NCBI RefSeq assembly: GCF_016863515.1
Contig: NZ_BOPA01000027.1
Location: 100,376-164,375 of the forward strand
DNA: 64,000 bases
Reading direction: 5' to 3'
Source of the DNA: Micromonospora gifhornensis
GTDB lineage: Bacteria; Actinomycetota; Actinomycetes; Mycobacteriales; Micromonosporaceae
Both the position numbers and the translations under genes were made by a program. Numbering within the stretch: the stretch's first letter is position 1; each line of letters starts with the position of its first letter. The notes beneath the pieces are model-generated. The model worked only from the letters and a program-made list of their open reading frames with translations. It did not search any database and had not been told where the DNA came from. Below are positions 17,553 through 25,158 of this stretch, one piece after another.

Positions 17553-17645
17553 CGGCCAAGGGTACCTGCCGAAGCCTCCTGTGGGGCGTCCTCCCGGTGA
17601 TCACCGAGTGCTGGCCTCGGCCGTGGTCGGACCGCCCGTGGCTGA

Positions 17646-18539
17646 TCAGGCGCGGGTGCGCTGCCGCAGCCGAGTCGAGACGACCGCGACGGCCACCATG
17701 AGGACTGCGAGGACCAGGGACGGCAGGGCGTCAGGCCGGCGCAGCAGCTCCCCCGTTCCGGCGTTGCCCAGTTGATGCAGCGTGCCCAGCAAGAGGGTCG
17801 GGGCGACGGCGATAAGCAGTCGCTGGTCGGCCGTCGCCACCCACAGGAAGACGGCTACGCCGACGATCACCATGGCGATGGAGATGATCTGCGTACTCAC
17901 AGGGGCGGGGCGGTAGCCTTCCACCGGGATCAGATGCAGCGCGACTATGACGGCGGTGACCAGAATTGCGTTGCCCCGGGGCGCAGGCGGCACGTCGGCC
18001 GGTCGCCGCAGGCCTGCGATGATCAATGGCGCGGCGACGACCGGTGCCCACCACTGCGTTAGTCCGTTGAGGAACAGGTACGGAGAGATGACGGTCGGCA
18101 CCACCGCTGCAGTCACCACCAGGACGGCAGCAGTGCGGTCGTGGCCCACGACGAGCGCCACCAGCGCTGCGCTCACCATGACCAGGTGGATGCCCTGATC
18201 CCGCAGGACGCCGAGGGGGTCCAGGAATACGCCGAACTGGAACGTCCCGACGATGTCGTTCAGGCCGATGAGCACACCCAGTGCCAGCACCGCCATGGCG
18301 CCCAGGTGCAGCCCCTGCCAGAGCAGCACGGCGGTGGGCCGGGCCGCGGTGCTGCCGCCGTGCACCCGCAGGCCGCCCCGGATCAGTGAGGCCGCCTGCC
18401 GGATGCTGGGCCAGCGGCGGGTGGTCGGTTCGTCGCCGATCAACGTGTCGATCAGTTCGTCGGCACGCTCCCGGCGGTAGTCGGCCGGGTAGGCCCGCAG
18501 CAGCATGCGGTACCGCTTCTCCAGAACATCAGAACTCAT
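17646..18539 (-). CDS. Multi-pass membrane protein with permease-prefix-like N-terminus
   Basis: 297 residues. The cytoplasmic N-terminus YRMLLRAYPADYRRERADEL is the short helical segment often found before permease and membrane domains encoded beside PadR regulators. About eight hydrophobic helices follow from residue 75 to the end. The start overlaps the stop of the PadR gene by four bases (ATGA), so it is translated with and almost certainly controlled by that regulator. Role unknown; such proteins are often annotated as FtsX-like permease relatives or as unknown membrane proteins. Confidence 0.8.
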   Translation of the reverse strand: MSSDVLEKRYRMLLRAYPADYRRERADELIDTLIGDEPTTRRWPSIRQAASLIRGGLRVHGGSTAARPTAVLLWQGLHLGAMAVLALGVLIGLNDIVGTFQFGVFLDPLGVLRDQGIHLVMVSAALVALVVGHDRTAAVLVVTAAVVPTVISPYLFLNGLTQWWAPVVAAPLIIAGLRRPADVPPAPRGNAILVTAVIVALHLIPVEGYRPAPVSTQIISIAMVIVGVAVFLWVATADQRLLIAVAPTLLLGTLHQLGNAGTGELLRRPDALPSLVLAVLMVAVAVVSTRLRQRTRA

Positions 18540-18919
18540 GCTGGTCTGGTCCTCACGATAGAAGGTTGATCGGTGCTTCCCAGCGGGAAGCTCCGGTGCG
18601 GCAAACGATCCATGACCACCCGGGCGGCCCGGGCGAGCCGGTCGGCTTCCTCGGCGAGTACGCGGTAGCCCTCGTCGGTGAGCCGGTAGTAGCGACGGGC
18701 ACGCCCGTTGACAATCTCCTCACCATCGGCGGTGATGAGTCCCTCGCCGAGCAGCCGGTCAATCACCGAGTACAGCGAACCGGCAGCGAGTGTCACCCGC
18801 TCGTCGGACAGCTCGGTCACCCGCTTGATCACGGCATAGCCGTGGAGCGGGCCGCCGATCAGAGCCGCAAGGACGAAGTACGACGGTTCCCGCAGCGCGG
18901 GACGCGAAGTCGATCGCAT
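18536..18919 (-). CDS. PadR family transcriptional regulator
   Basis: 127 residues from the ATG at 18919. The start MRSTSRPALREPSYFVLAAL, the LHGYAVIKRV helix, SLYSVIDRLLGEGLI recognition helix and GRARRYYRLTDEG wing are typical of the PadR winged helix; a C-terminal dimerisation helix follows. Family members repress their own operon and detoxification or envelope genes. The ATG lies only six bases downstream of a good -10 box, so the mRNA is predicted to be leaderless. The stop overlaps the start of the membrane protein gene. Confidence 0.9.
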   Translation of the reverse strand: MRSTSRPALREPSYFVLAALIGGPLHGYAVIKRVTELSDERVTLAAGSLYSVIDRLLGEGLITADGEEIVNGRARRYYRLTDEGYRVLAEEADRLARAARVVMDRLPHRSFPLGSTDQPSIVRTRPA

Positions 18920-18955
18920 GACTCGAATATACAAGCAACATGAGTATCTTGCCAA
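18920..18955 (-). promoter_or_regulatory. Promoter and probable autoregulatory site of the PadR operon
   Basis: On the minus strand TTGGCA (18955-18950) and TATATT (18931-18926) are separated by 18 bp, a good vegetative-type promoter. The -10 ends six bases before the ATG, which would put the transcript start at or next to the A of ATG. Between the boxes lies the dyad ATAC-N11-GTAT (18929-18947), overlapping the -10; its position is where a PadR dimer would block RNA polymerase. Confidence 0.65.
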
Positions 18956-18959
18956 GGTG

Positions 18960-19172
18960 ACCGTCCAGCATGGTGGCGGCGGCGGCCTCCCCGGTGAGAC
19001 CAAGTTCAGCGGCCTCGGTCGGGGTGAGCAGGCAGGCAAGGACATCCACGCCGATGTCACGCAGGGCGGTCATCTCGTCGTCGAGCCAGTCGTCGCCGCG
19101 CGGTCGCGGCATCGTGCTCAACTGGCCGGGTGGCGGCGTCGGAATGCGGTACAGGGTGGGAGTGAGTCGCAT
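18960..19172 (-). pseudogene. N-terminal fragment of a dual-specificity-phosphatase-like protein
   Basis: The frame from the ATG at 19172 reads MRLTPTLYRIPTPPPGQLS, then MPRPRGDDWLDDEMTALRD, GVDVLACLLTPTEAAELGL. This is the N-terminus of actinobacterial tyrosine/dual-specificity phosphatase family proteins. After the alanine run at about 18970 the similarity ends and the frame runs into the PadR promoter, so the HCxxxxxR catalytic half is missing. A deletion that fused this gene to the PadR promoter is the simplest explanation. Confidence 0.55.
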
Positions 19173-19336
19173 GTGGTGGCCTGACTGTGTTCGGAAGGGC
19201 GGGGTCGTTTGTCAGGGTCGGCCCACCGGCGTAGGACGAGGTTTCCGAGGGCGAACGTAAGGAACAGAGCCCCGAGGATGCCGAGCGGGACCTGCGGTGA
19301 TGCGTCTGTGGAGTTGCTCAGGTCGGCGGAAAGCAC
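19118..19336 (-). CDS. Possible small single-pass membrane protein
   Basis: A 72-codon frame with a GTG start at 19336 contains one convincing hydrophobic helix (PLGILGALFLTFALGNLVLRR) followed by a charged tail. The last 20 residues overlap the phosphatase fragment and look non-coding. It could be a small membrane protein or another remnant. Function unknown. Confidence 0.3.
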   Translation of the reverse strand: MLSADLSNSTDASPQVPLGILGALFLTFALGNLVLRRWADPDKRPRPSEHSQATTCDSLPPCTAFRRRHPAS

Positions 19337-19367
19337 AGAACGACGCTGACACGGCTTCGGATCCGTG

Positions 19368-19377
19368 TAAACGTTTA
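19368..19377. promoter_or_regulatory. Perfect palindrome TAAACGTTTA (LacI/CRE-like half-site core)
   Basis: The AT-rich palindrome TAAACGTTTA with a central CG stands out in GC-rich DNA and has the form of LacI-family operators. It lies 31 bp upstream of the small membrane ORF and just beyond the end of the DUF4241 remnant. No sugar gene is adjacent, so it may be a leftover of a lost operon. Confidence 0.35.
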
Positions 19378-19389
19378 GGTGCTTGCAGG

Positions 19390-20276
19390 TCAGTCGTCGT
19401 CCTCGTCGTTGTCGGTGGGGAACAGCAGCATGTCGGCGACAAAGCAGGTCACGTGTCCGGCAGTGTCATAGCCGATCCAGGTCGGGTAGCTGCCGTCGCC
19501 CCAGCCGCTGGACCATGCGACCATCGCTCCAGAGTCGATCGTGCGGTGCCGGGGGTCGACCAGGCCGTCGAGGGTCAGCCAGACGTCCTGCATCCGTTCG
19601 CTGGCGTCCGCGTCGACGAAGCAGGCCATGCCGGCGTCCACGCCGAATCCGAAGTACTGCCGATGGCCCAGATCGATCGGGTTCTGGCCATCGCGCAGGG
19701 CTTGAGGGGGCGCGGCGCTCGCCACGGCGCACGGGCCTCCACGCGCACCGGCAACTCGTGCTGGACGGCGTCGACGATCTCGCGGGATGTCTCTCCGGCG
19801 AGGCGTAACAGCTCGTCCCATCGGCCGAAGGCCGGGATGGGTAGCCGCGGCGGTCGCTGCTGCGAGGTTGAGTCCCGCCTGGTGCCTCGGTCACCGTGCG
19901 GTTCCACGATGTCGGTACGCGTTCCGGAAACGGTGTACGTGGTGGTCATCCTGGCCGCGACGTGCGGATATTCGTGCTTGCCTACGTCGGCCGGGCCATC
20001 CCAGGTGCGGACTTCGCGCAGGAACAGATCGCCCTCGCCGGTGCCGCGCAGCAGGTGCCGAGACAGGGTTCTCTCCGCGGCGTCGAATCGAGTTATCCGG
20101 CAGTACCCGTCGCTCCAGGACAGGTCCATCACCGCATGCAGCCGACCGTGGAGCAACAGCACGACGGTGTACGGCTCGGCCGCCGCGTCGCGTGCTTTCG
20201 CAGCGCTCGACGTCAACGGATTGACGACACCAGCGTCCCATCCGTCGCAGTAGACAGCCTCCAGCCTGGCTCGCAC
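19390..20276 (-). pseudogene. DUF4241-domain gene, frameshifted or fused remnants
   Basis: Two frames are needed. The upstream frame (20276 to about 19740) reads VVLLLHGRLHAVMDLSWSD and LRLAGETSREIVDAVQ, ending PVRVEARAP. The downstream frame (about 19715 to 19390) reads YFGFGVDAGMACFVDADASE, WSSGWGDGSYPTWIG and GHVTCFVADMLLFP, the C-terminal signature of DUF4241 proteins, with an acidic DNDEDDD end. The switch falls near a G-run around 19707. Either a single gene carries a frameshift, or an unknown gene has been joined to a DUF4241 fragment. No intact copy is in the window. Confidence 0.6.
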
Positions 20277-20511
20277 GGAGGTGACCCTACCTCCGCGTCT
20301 TCTCCTTCAAGACCGGGTGTGCACACCTGGCTTGGTTCGGCTGATCCGTACCTCACCGGGCTGAGGTCGGCGGGAAGGTTGCTCACCTGGCACGGGGATG
20401 CATCCGCACCTGCCCGGTCGTGTGGCGGCACACGTCGCTGATGGGATGGCGTGGCCACCGGTTCGGCGACAGCGTGCCGGCACGCCAGCGGTGTGTCACG
20501 ATGCTGCCGTG

Positions 20512-21018
20512 GTGAACATCGAGGTTGTGATGGGTGACATCACGCGGGAGGACGTGGACGCCATCGTCACGGCGTCCAACGAGTCGCTGCTCGGCGGTGG
20601 TGGTGTCGACGGTGCGATCCACCGGGCTGCCGGGCCTCGCCTGGCCCGGGCCGGGGGTGCGATCGGCCCCTGCGAGCCGGACGACGCGATGGCTACCCCG
20701 GCCTTCGACCTCGACCCGCCGGTGCGGCACATCATCCACGCGGTCGGGCCGATCTGGGAGGGCGGCGGCCACGGTGAGGCGGACGTCCTGGCCTCCTGCT
20801 ACCGCAGGAGCCTGCAGGTCGCCGACGAACTCGGCGCCCGCAGCGTCGCCTTCCCGGCAATCGCCACCGGCGTGTACGGCTTCCCTGCCGACCAGGCAGC
20901 CCGCATCGCCGTAGCAACGATCAGGTCAACGGCGACAAACGTCCAACGGGTACGACTCGTCGCGTTCGACGAAGACGCCCGCGAGCATCTGCAAGCCGCG
21001 CTGACGGCCACGGGTTGA
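20512..21018 (+). CDS. Macro domain-containing protein (O-acetyl-ADP-ribose/ADP-ribose binding)
   Basis: 168 residues. GTG 20512 (or 20509) gives VNIEVVMGDITREDVDAIV, the exact beginning of the macro fold. Conserved features are the ASNESLLGGGGVDGAIH loop that binds the distal ribose, HIIHAVGPIWEGG, and the phosphate-binding loop FPAIATGVYGFP. Related proteins (YmdB/Af1521 type) hydrolyse O-acetyl-ADP-ribose or remove ADP-ribose from proteins or nucleic acids. The protein is a single domain without partner in an operon; a toxin-antitoxin role would need a DarT-like neighbour, which is not seen. Confidence 0.9.
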   Translation: MNIEVVMGDITREDVDAIVTASNESLLGGGGVDGAIHRAAGPRLARAGGAIGPCEPDDAMATPAFDLDPPVRHIIHAVGPIWEGGGHGEADVLASCYRRSLQVADELGARSVAFPAIATGVYGFPADQAARIAVATIRSTATNVQRVRLVAFDEDAREHLQAALTATG

Positions 21019-21117
21019 TCCGTCCGGCACTGCGGCCGGCGGCGTGACAAGCGCGGTGCTGCGAAAGGCCCGCGTAGCCTGCGATCTGGTGCGGGGTTCA
21101 TTCAGGTGCCGATCCTC

Positions 21118-21804
21118 TTACCGGTCGCCGCGTCCTGAGGCGATCGTGATCGCCTCGATCACCCGCCGGGCCGCCGCCGGATCATCGACGAAGCTGGCGG
21201 CGGCTTCGAGGTCGACCGGCGGCCCACCGGCAAGGCTCGCGGCCAACGCGATCATCTGCCGGTCGCGGTCCGGCACATCGGCAGTCGCGGCGAAGCGAAC
21301 CACTGCCTCCCAATCGCGGACCTGCCCCATCTCCACGGTGCCATCCGCGCCCCACAGCAGACTGAGGCGCTCCACGAGGTCAGCGAAGCCGGGCTGATCC
21401 GGGACTGCGGTGAAGGTCAGCAGGTGCACGGCGGCCCGCCGACCGGGTGGGGCACCGGTGGCGATGTCGGTGTCCAGGAGACGCCGAATCACGTCACCGG
21501 TCAACTCGGAGGGGAGGTCCGGCCGGGGACTGCGATGCAGCGGCGGCGCGGTCTCGGGGTCGGCCAGCAACTCCGCCACCCTTAGGCACTCTCCACACGG
21601 CGGCAAGGCGGCGATGTCCACGTGCGTGTCAGTGCGATACGCGTCGTAAGGAACGTCGATCGCCGCCTGGTCATCGCCTCGGACCGGACGCTGCGGGGCC
21701 GAACACAGCGTGTAACCCGTCATGCCGTCGTCGCCGCCGCCCACCGGGTGGAGGTCCACGGACAGGTGCCGGAACGTGCCGTCCGTACACGGTTCAGGTG
21801 TCAT
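21118..21804 (-). CDS. Hypothetical protein with CxxC motif
   Basis: 228 residues from the ATG at 21804, chosen because GAGGAGGA lies at ideal distance. The N-terminal 100 residues contain YTLCSAPQRPVRGDD and the pair CGECLR, possibly metal-binding as in proteins dealing with zinc-finger or WYL-like actinobacterial families. The C-terminal half is helical (DLVERLSLLWGADGTVEMG). No catalytic motif. Similar layout is seen in uncharacterised actinobacterial proteins; I cannot name the family. Confidence 0.65.
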   Translation of the reverse strand: MTPEPCTDGTFRHLSVDLHPVGGGDDGMTGYTLCSAPQRPVRGDDQAAIDVPYDAYRTDTHVDIAALPPCGECLRVAELLADPETAPPLHRSPRPDLPSELTGDVIRRLLDTDIATGAPPGRRAAVHLLTFTAVPDQPGFADLVERLSLLWGADGTVEMGQVRDWEAVVRFAATADVPDRDRQMIALAASLAGGPPVDLEAAASFVDDPAAARRVIEAITIASGRGDR

Positions 21805-21954
21805 CGGGTCCTCCTCGCCACCGGACACGACCCGGCAGCCCGTGACAGCGAAGTCTATCCATGTCCGGCAAGGAGGTTCCGCCCCACGGCATCCGACCCG
21901 CTGGCATCTCGTCAAGAGTCAGCCGGATCCCGGCCCGGACTACGATGCCCCACG

Positions 21955-22503
21955 ATGATCCCAGGCGGGTACCTGCGTTGGCTTCCGGTCGTGGCGACTG
22001 CGGTGGCTCTCGTCATGGCCGGCCTGGTCGGTACGCGTCACCTCGTGGCCTGTTACCGCAAGCGCGGTGTCCCGGCAGGGCTGGCGGCCCGGCGGGCATG
22101 GGCCACGACGGTCATGTCGGTCTGGACGCTGCCGTGGCTGGTGGTGGTCCTCACCCCACTCGACGCACCCCGTGATGTTCGGTTGGTGCCGCTGCGTGAC
22201 CTTGTGGAGATCCTCGCCGACCCTCCGCTGACCGCGTTCTTCCAGATCGTCGGCAATCTGCTGGTGTTCGCGGCGGTCGGGTTCGGTCTGGGCATGGGAT
22301 GGCAGGTACGGCTCACACATGTGGTCATCGTGGCTGCCGGCATGTCGACCGCGGTGGAAGTGTTGCAGTACGCCCTGGCACTCGGACGTGTCTCGTCGAT
22401 CGACGACGTGCTGTTGAACACGGCGGGCGCGGGCCTGGCCGTCCTCGCGGCGCGTCGGCTGCCGGTTCCCGCTCGCCTGTTGCCCGTACCGCCGCCGCGA
22501 TGA
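21955..22503 (+). CDS. VanZ family membrane protein
   Basis: 182 residues from the ATG at 21955, with five hydrophobic helices. The VanZ signatures are LTPLDAPRDVRLVPLRDL, the NLLVFAAVGFGLG helix and STAVEVLQYAL...SSIDDVLLNTAG. VanZ of the vancomycin operon gives low-level teicoplanin resistance; most relatives are of unknown role at the cell envelope. There are no van genes nearby. It converges on the acyltransferase gene with six bases between the stops. Confidence 0.85.
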   Translation: MIPGGYLRWLPVVATAVALVMAGLVGTRHLVACYRKRGVPAGLAARRAWATTVMSVWTLPWLVVVLTPLDAPRDVRLVPLRDLVEILADPPLTAFFQIVGNLLVFAAVGFGLGMGWQVRLTHVVIVAAGMSTAVEVLQYALALGRVSSIDDVLLNTAGAGLAVLAARRLPVPARLLPVPPPR

Positions 22504-22509
22504 GCCCGG

Positions 22510-23682
22510 TCACGGAGCCGGACACCCACCACGTTCGGGGCTTCTCCCCCGGTTCCTTTCCGGAACTCCACGGGCTGCTGGTGTTCCCGATCCGGGACGG
22601 CGCGACGCTTCGATGCGGCCGCCCAGCATCAGCCCACCCAGCAGGACGAGTGCGAAGATCGGCAGCCAACCGAGGCGGGGGAGGATCCACCACGGTGTCT
22701 CGGGTGCGGTGTGCAGTCCGGCTAGTCGGGCGTGGCCCAGCGCGAACATTGTCACCGCGACCAGCGCGGTCTGGTGCCACAGGAAGATCCGTACGGCCCA
22801 CAGGTTCGCCAGGGCCACGACTGCCCAGGCCAAGGGGCGGCGGACGAGCCGGGTCAGCGGGCCGCGCAGCAGTACCGCGAGCCCCACCTGGGCCAGCCCG
22901 AAGGTCACCGCGACGAGCGCGGGCGGGTTCAGGTTGGACCGGCTTTGACCCGGGACGCCGACGAGGCTGGCGGGATAGCCGAACCAGAGCATCAGCACGG
23001 CGGTGGCCGCGGTCCCGCCGACCAGTAGCCCGACCGCCGGCAGCCGGGCCCCTCGGGCGCAGGCCACCCCGAGACAGAAGGGCACGAGCCAGGCGGTGGG
23101 CACGTTCATTCCACCGAGCCAGGCCGGGCCGCCGAGGCCGAAGCGCGCCACGTCGACCGCGACGACCGCCGTCACGAGCGGCACGACGAGCCGACCGGGG
23201 CGGTTCAGCACGAGCGGGGTCACGGTGAGGAGCCCCGCGTACACCACGAGGAACCACAGCGGGCTCAGCACGATGGTCCAGACGGCTCGCGCCGATTCGC
23301 CGTCGATGGCCGGCATCCAGATCAGTGCCGCCACGGCCCAGAAGGCTACAAGTGCCAGCGCCGGACGAAAGAGCCTGTTCATCCGCGCCAGCAGCCATTC
23401 GCGGTAGCCGCCTGCCGTGGGCAGCCCGCGCGCTGCGGCGTACCCGCCGACGAAGAAGAAGACGGCGAGGGTCTGCAGTAGCCAGGACAACGGTGCGAGA
23501 GCGGGAAGGTACGACAGCGGGCTGGCCACCCGCAGCCCCGGCTCGGTGACCACGAACGCGGTGACCAGCCAGTGACCGAGCACCACGCCGGCGATGGCCA
23601 GTGCACGAAGTGCGTCGATGGATCGGTCCCGACCGGCCGGCGTGACCGCTTCCACGCGCGCGGCGAGTGACCTGGCGGTCAT
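22510..23682 (-). CDS. Acyltransferase 3 family membrane protein
   Basis: 390 residues starting just downstream of, and overlapping (ATGA), the lipoprotein hydrolase gene. It has about ten transmembrane helices. RDRSIDALRALAIAGVVLGHW contains the conserved Asp/Arg and the catalytic His region of the OafA/ExoZ-type acyltransferases; FFFVGGYAAARG and WFLVVYAGLLTVTPL also fit. Such enzymes transfer acetyl or other acyl groups to sugars, lipids or antibiotics at the membrane. The C-terminal 40 residues are low-complexity and rich in Arg, Gly and Pro. Acceptor unknown. Confidence 0.85.
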   Translation of the reverse strand: MTARSLAARVEAVTPAGRDRSIDALRALAIAGVVLGHWLVTAFVVTEPGLRVASPLSYLPALAPLSWLLQTLAVFFFVGGYAAARGLPTAGGYREWLLARMNRLFRPALALVAFWAVAALIWMPAIDGESARAVWTIVLSPLWFLVVYAGLLTVTPLVLNRPGRLVVPLVTAVVAVDVARFGLGGPAWLGGMNVPTAWLVPFCLGVACARGARLPAVGLLVGGTAATAVLMLWFGYPASLVGVPGQSRSNLNPPALVAVTFGLAQVGLAVLLRGPLTRLVRRPLAWAVVALANLWAVRIFLWHQTALVAVTMFALGHARLAGLHTAPETPWWILPRLGWLPIFALVLLGGLMLGGRIEASRRPGSGTPAARGVPERNRGRSPERGGCPAP

Positions 23683-24419
23683 GACTCCCCCAGTGCCACG
23701 GTGGCCAGACTCCGCAGCGACGTGGTTCCCGGCAGGAAGTACCCGTCGTGCCCTTCGGCACCCGAAACGTTCAGGTACCGGGCGCCGAACGAGGGCCGGC
23801 TCGGGTTCGTTCCGTGTCCCAGGCCGAGGATCCGCACCTCGGGAATCCGGCGGGTCCAGTCACCCTCGGCGGTGCCGACCCACAGTCGCGCGCCGGTCCT
23901 CAGCTGATCGGCGTTACCGACGTCGAGGCCGGGGCTTCCGAGCACCACGATGTCGGTGACCTGAACGGGCAACCGGGCGGCGGCGTACGCGAGGACGAGG
24001 GAGCCGTAACTGTGCCCGATCACCGTGATCGTTGCGTGTGGCCGGGCCGTGGCGAGCTGCCTGACGTAGCCCGTCAGGGCAGTTGCCCCCGCCATCGCGC
24101 GTTCCGACCGGGCCGCAGCGAGGCCGATGCCGTCGGGCGGCAGATAGCCGAGCCAGGCAACCACCGCGACCCGCCCGCCGCACGCGGCGTGCAACTGCCG
24201 GGCCTGCCAGTGAGGCGAGCGGTGCGCGACGTCACCGTGCCCACGGTCGAAGTTCTCAGAGGTGGTGTCCACGCCCGGCACGAGTACGACGATCCGGTCC
24301 GCGGCCCGCAGATCACCCACGGCCCGCACCACCGGCGGACCGGTCGGCACCGCAGTCGGGGCTGGGCACGCCGCGGTCAGCAGCGCCGCCGCGAGCAGCC
24401 GCAACAACCATCGCTTCAT
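23679..24419 (-). CDS. Secreted lipoprotein alpha/beta hydrolase (DUF1023-like)
   Basis: 246 residues with a signal sequence MKRWLLRLLAAALL and lipobox LTAAC at Cys18, so it should be anchored outside the membrane. The hydrolase core has the nucleophile elbow IGHSYGS near residue 139, and strands around VVLVPGVDTTSENF; the early VPGVDT stretch and GHSYGS match DUF1023-type actinobacterial hydrolases. Catalytic Asp and His are probably in the WVGTAEGDW and EGHDGYF segments. It is coupled by four bases to the membrane acyltransferase, suggesting both act on one envelope lipid or glycoside. Confidence 0.8.
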   Translation of the reverse strand: MKRWLLRLLAAALLTAACPAPTAVPTGPPVVRAVGDLRAADRIVVLVPGVDTTSENFDRGHGDVAHRSPHWQARQLHAACGGRVAVVAWLGYLPPDGIGLAAARSERAMAGATALTGYVRQLATARPHATITVIGHSYGSLVLAYAAARLPVQVTDIVVLGSPGLDVGNADQLRTGARLWVGTAEGDWTRRIPEVRILGLGHGTNPSRPSFGARYLNVSGAEGHDGYFLPGTTSLRSLATVALGES

Positions 24420-24492
24420 GGCAGTGACGCTAGGTACCGGCCCTCTGGTGCGGCGTCACTCTCGGGTGCCGATCCCGACCGGTACCGGGGTA

Positions 24493-25158
24493 CTACCCGC
24501 CGGGGTTGATCAGGCCACTTTCGTACGCGTAGACCACCGCTTGCGCCCGGTCTCGCAGGTTCAGCTTCGTCAGCATCCGGCTGACGTGCGTCTTGACGGT
24601 CTGCTCGGCGAGCACCAGATCTGTCGCGATCTCCCGGTTGGACAGCCCGCGGGCGACCAGCCGCAGCACGTCCGTTTCCCGCTGGGTGAGCGTGTTGATC
24701 GGATCCGAGCGGGCGGGTCGCGGCCGGGCCCGGCTCGCATAGTCCTCGATGAGTCGCCGGGTCACCGAGGGGGCGAGCAGCGCGTCACCGGCGGCCACCA
24801 CGCGTACCGCGTGAACGAGGTCGGCAGCCGGTGCGTCCTTGAGCAGGAACCCGCTCGCGCCAGCCCTCAGCGCCTCGAAAACGTAGTCGTCCAGGTCGAA
24901 GGTGGTCAGGATCAGCACTCGCGGCCGGTGCCGGCCGGGTGGCACCTCCAGGATCCGGCGCGTCGCGGTCAGACCGTCCATGGTCGGCATACGGATGTCC
25001 ATCAGGACGACGTCAGGGTCGTAGCGGCGCGCGGCGGCGACCGCCTGCTCGCCGTCAGCGGCGTCCGCGAGGACCACCATGTCCTCCTGGGCGGAGAGCA
25101 GCGCCCCGAAACCCTCCCGGACCATTGCCTGGTCGTCGACGAGCAGAACCTTGATCAC
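24493..25158 (-). CDS. NarL/LuxR-type response regulator
   Basis: 221 residues with a GTG start at 25158 that overlaps the TGA of the kinase gene. The receiver domain shows the acidic pair VDDQ, phospho-Asp in VVLMDIRMP (about residue 54), Thr in ILTTFD and Lys in LLKDAPA. A GerE-type HTH follows (LTQRETDVLRLVARGLSNREI). It should be phosphorylated by the adjacent kinase and bind DNA as a dimer. Target genes are not evident; the lipoprotein hydrolase/acyltransferase pair lies directly downstream, 73 bp away. Confidence 0.95.
   Translation of the reverse strand: MIKVLLVDDQAMVREGFGALLSAQEDMVVLADAADGEQAVAAARRYDPDVVLMDIRMPTMDGLTATRRILEVPPGRHRPRVLILTTFDLDDYVFEALRAGASGFLLKDAPAADLVHAVRVVAAGDALLAPSVTRRLIEDYASRARPRPARSDPINTLTQRETDVLRLVARGLSNREIATDLVLAEQTVKTHVSRMLTKLNLRDRAQAVVYAYESGLINPGG

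Noticed and set aside
20512..21018. DarTG-type toxin-antitoxin because of the macro domain
   Set aside because: No DarT-like ADP-ribosyltransferase is adjacent; the protein resembles single-domain YmdB-type hydrolases.
21955..22503. Glycopeptide-resistance locus because of VanZ
   Set aside because: No vanH, vanA, vanX or regulators nearby; stand-alone VanZ proteins are common.
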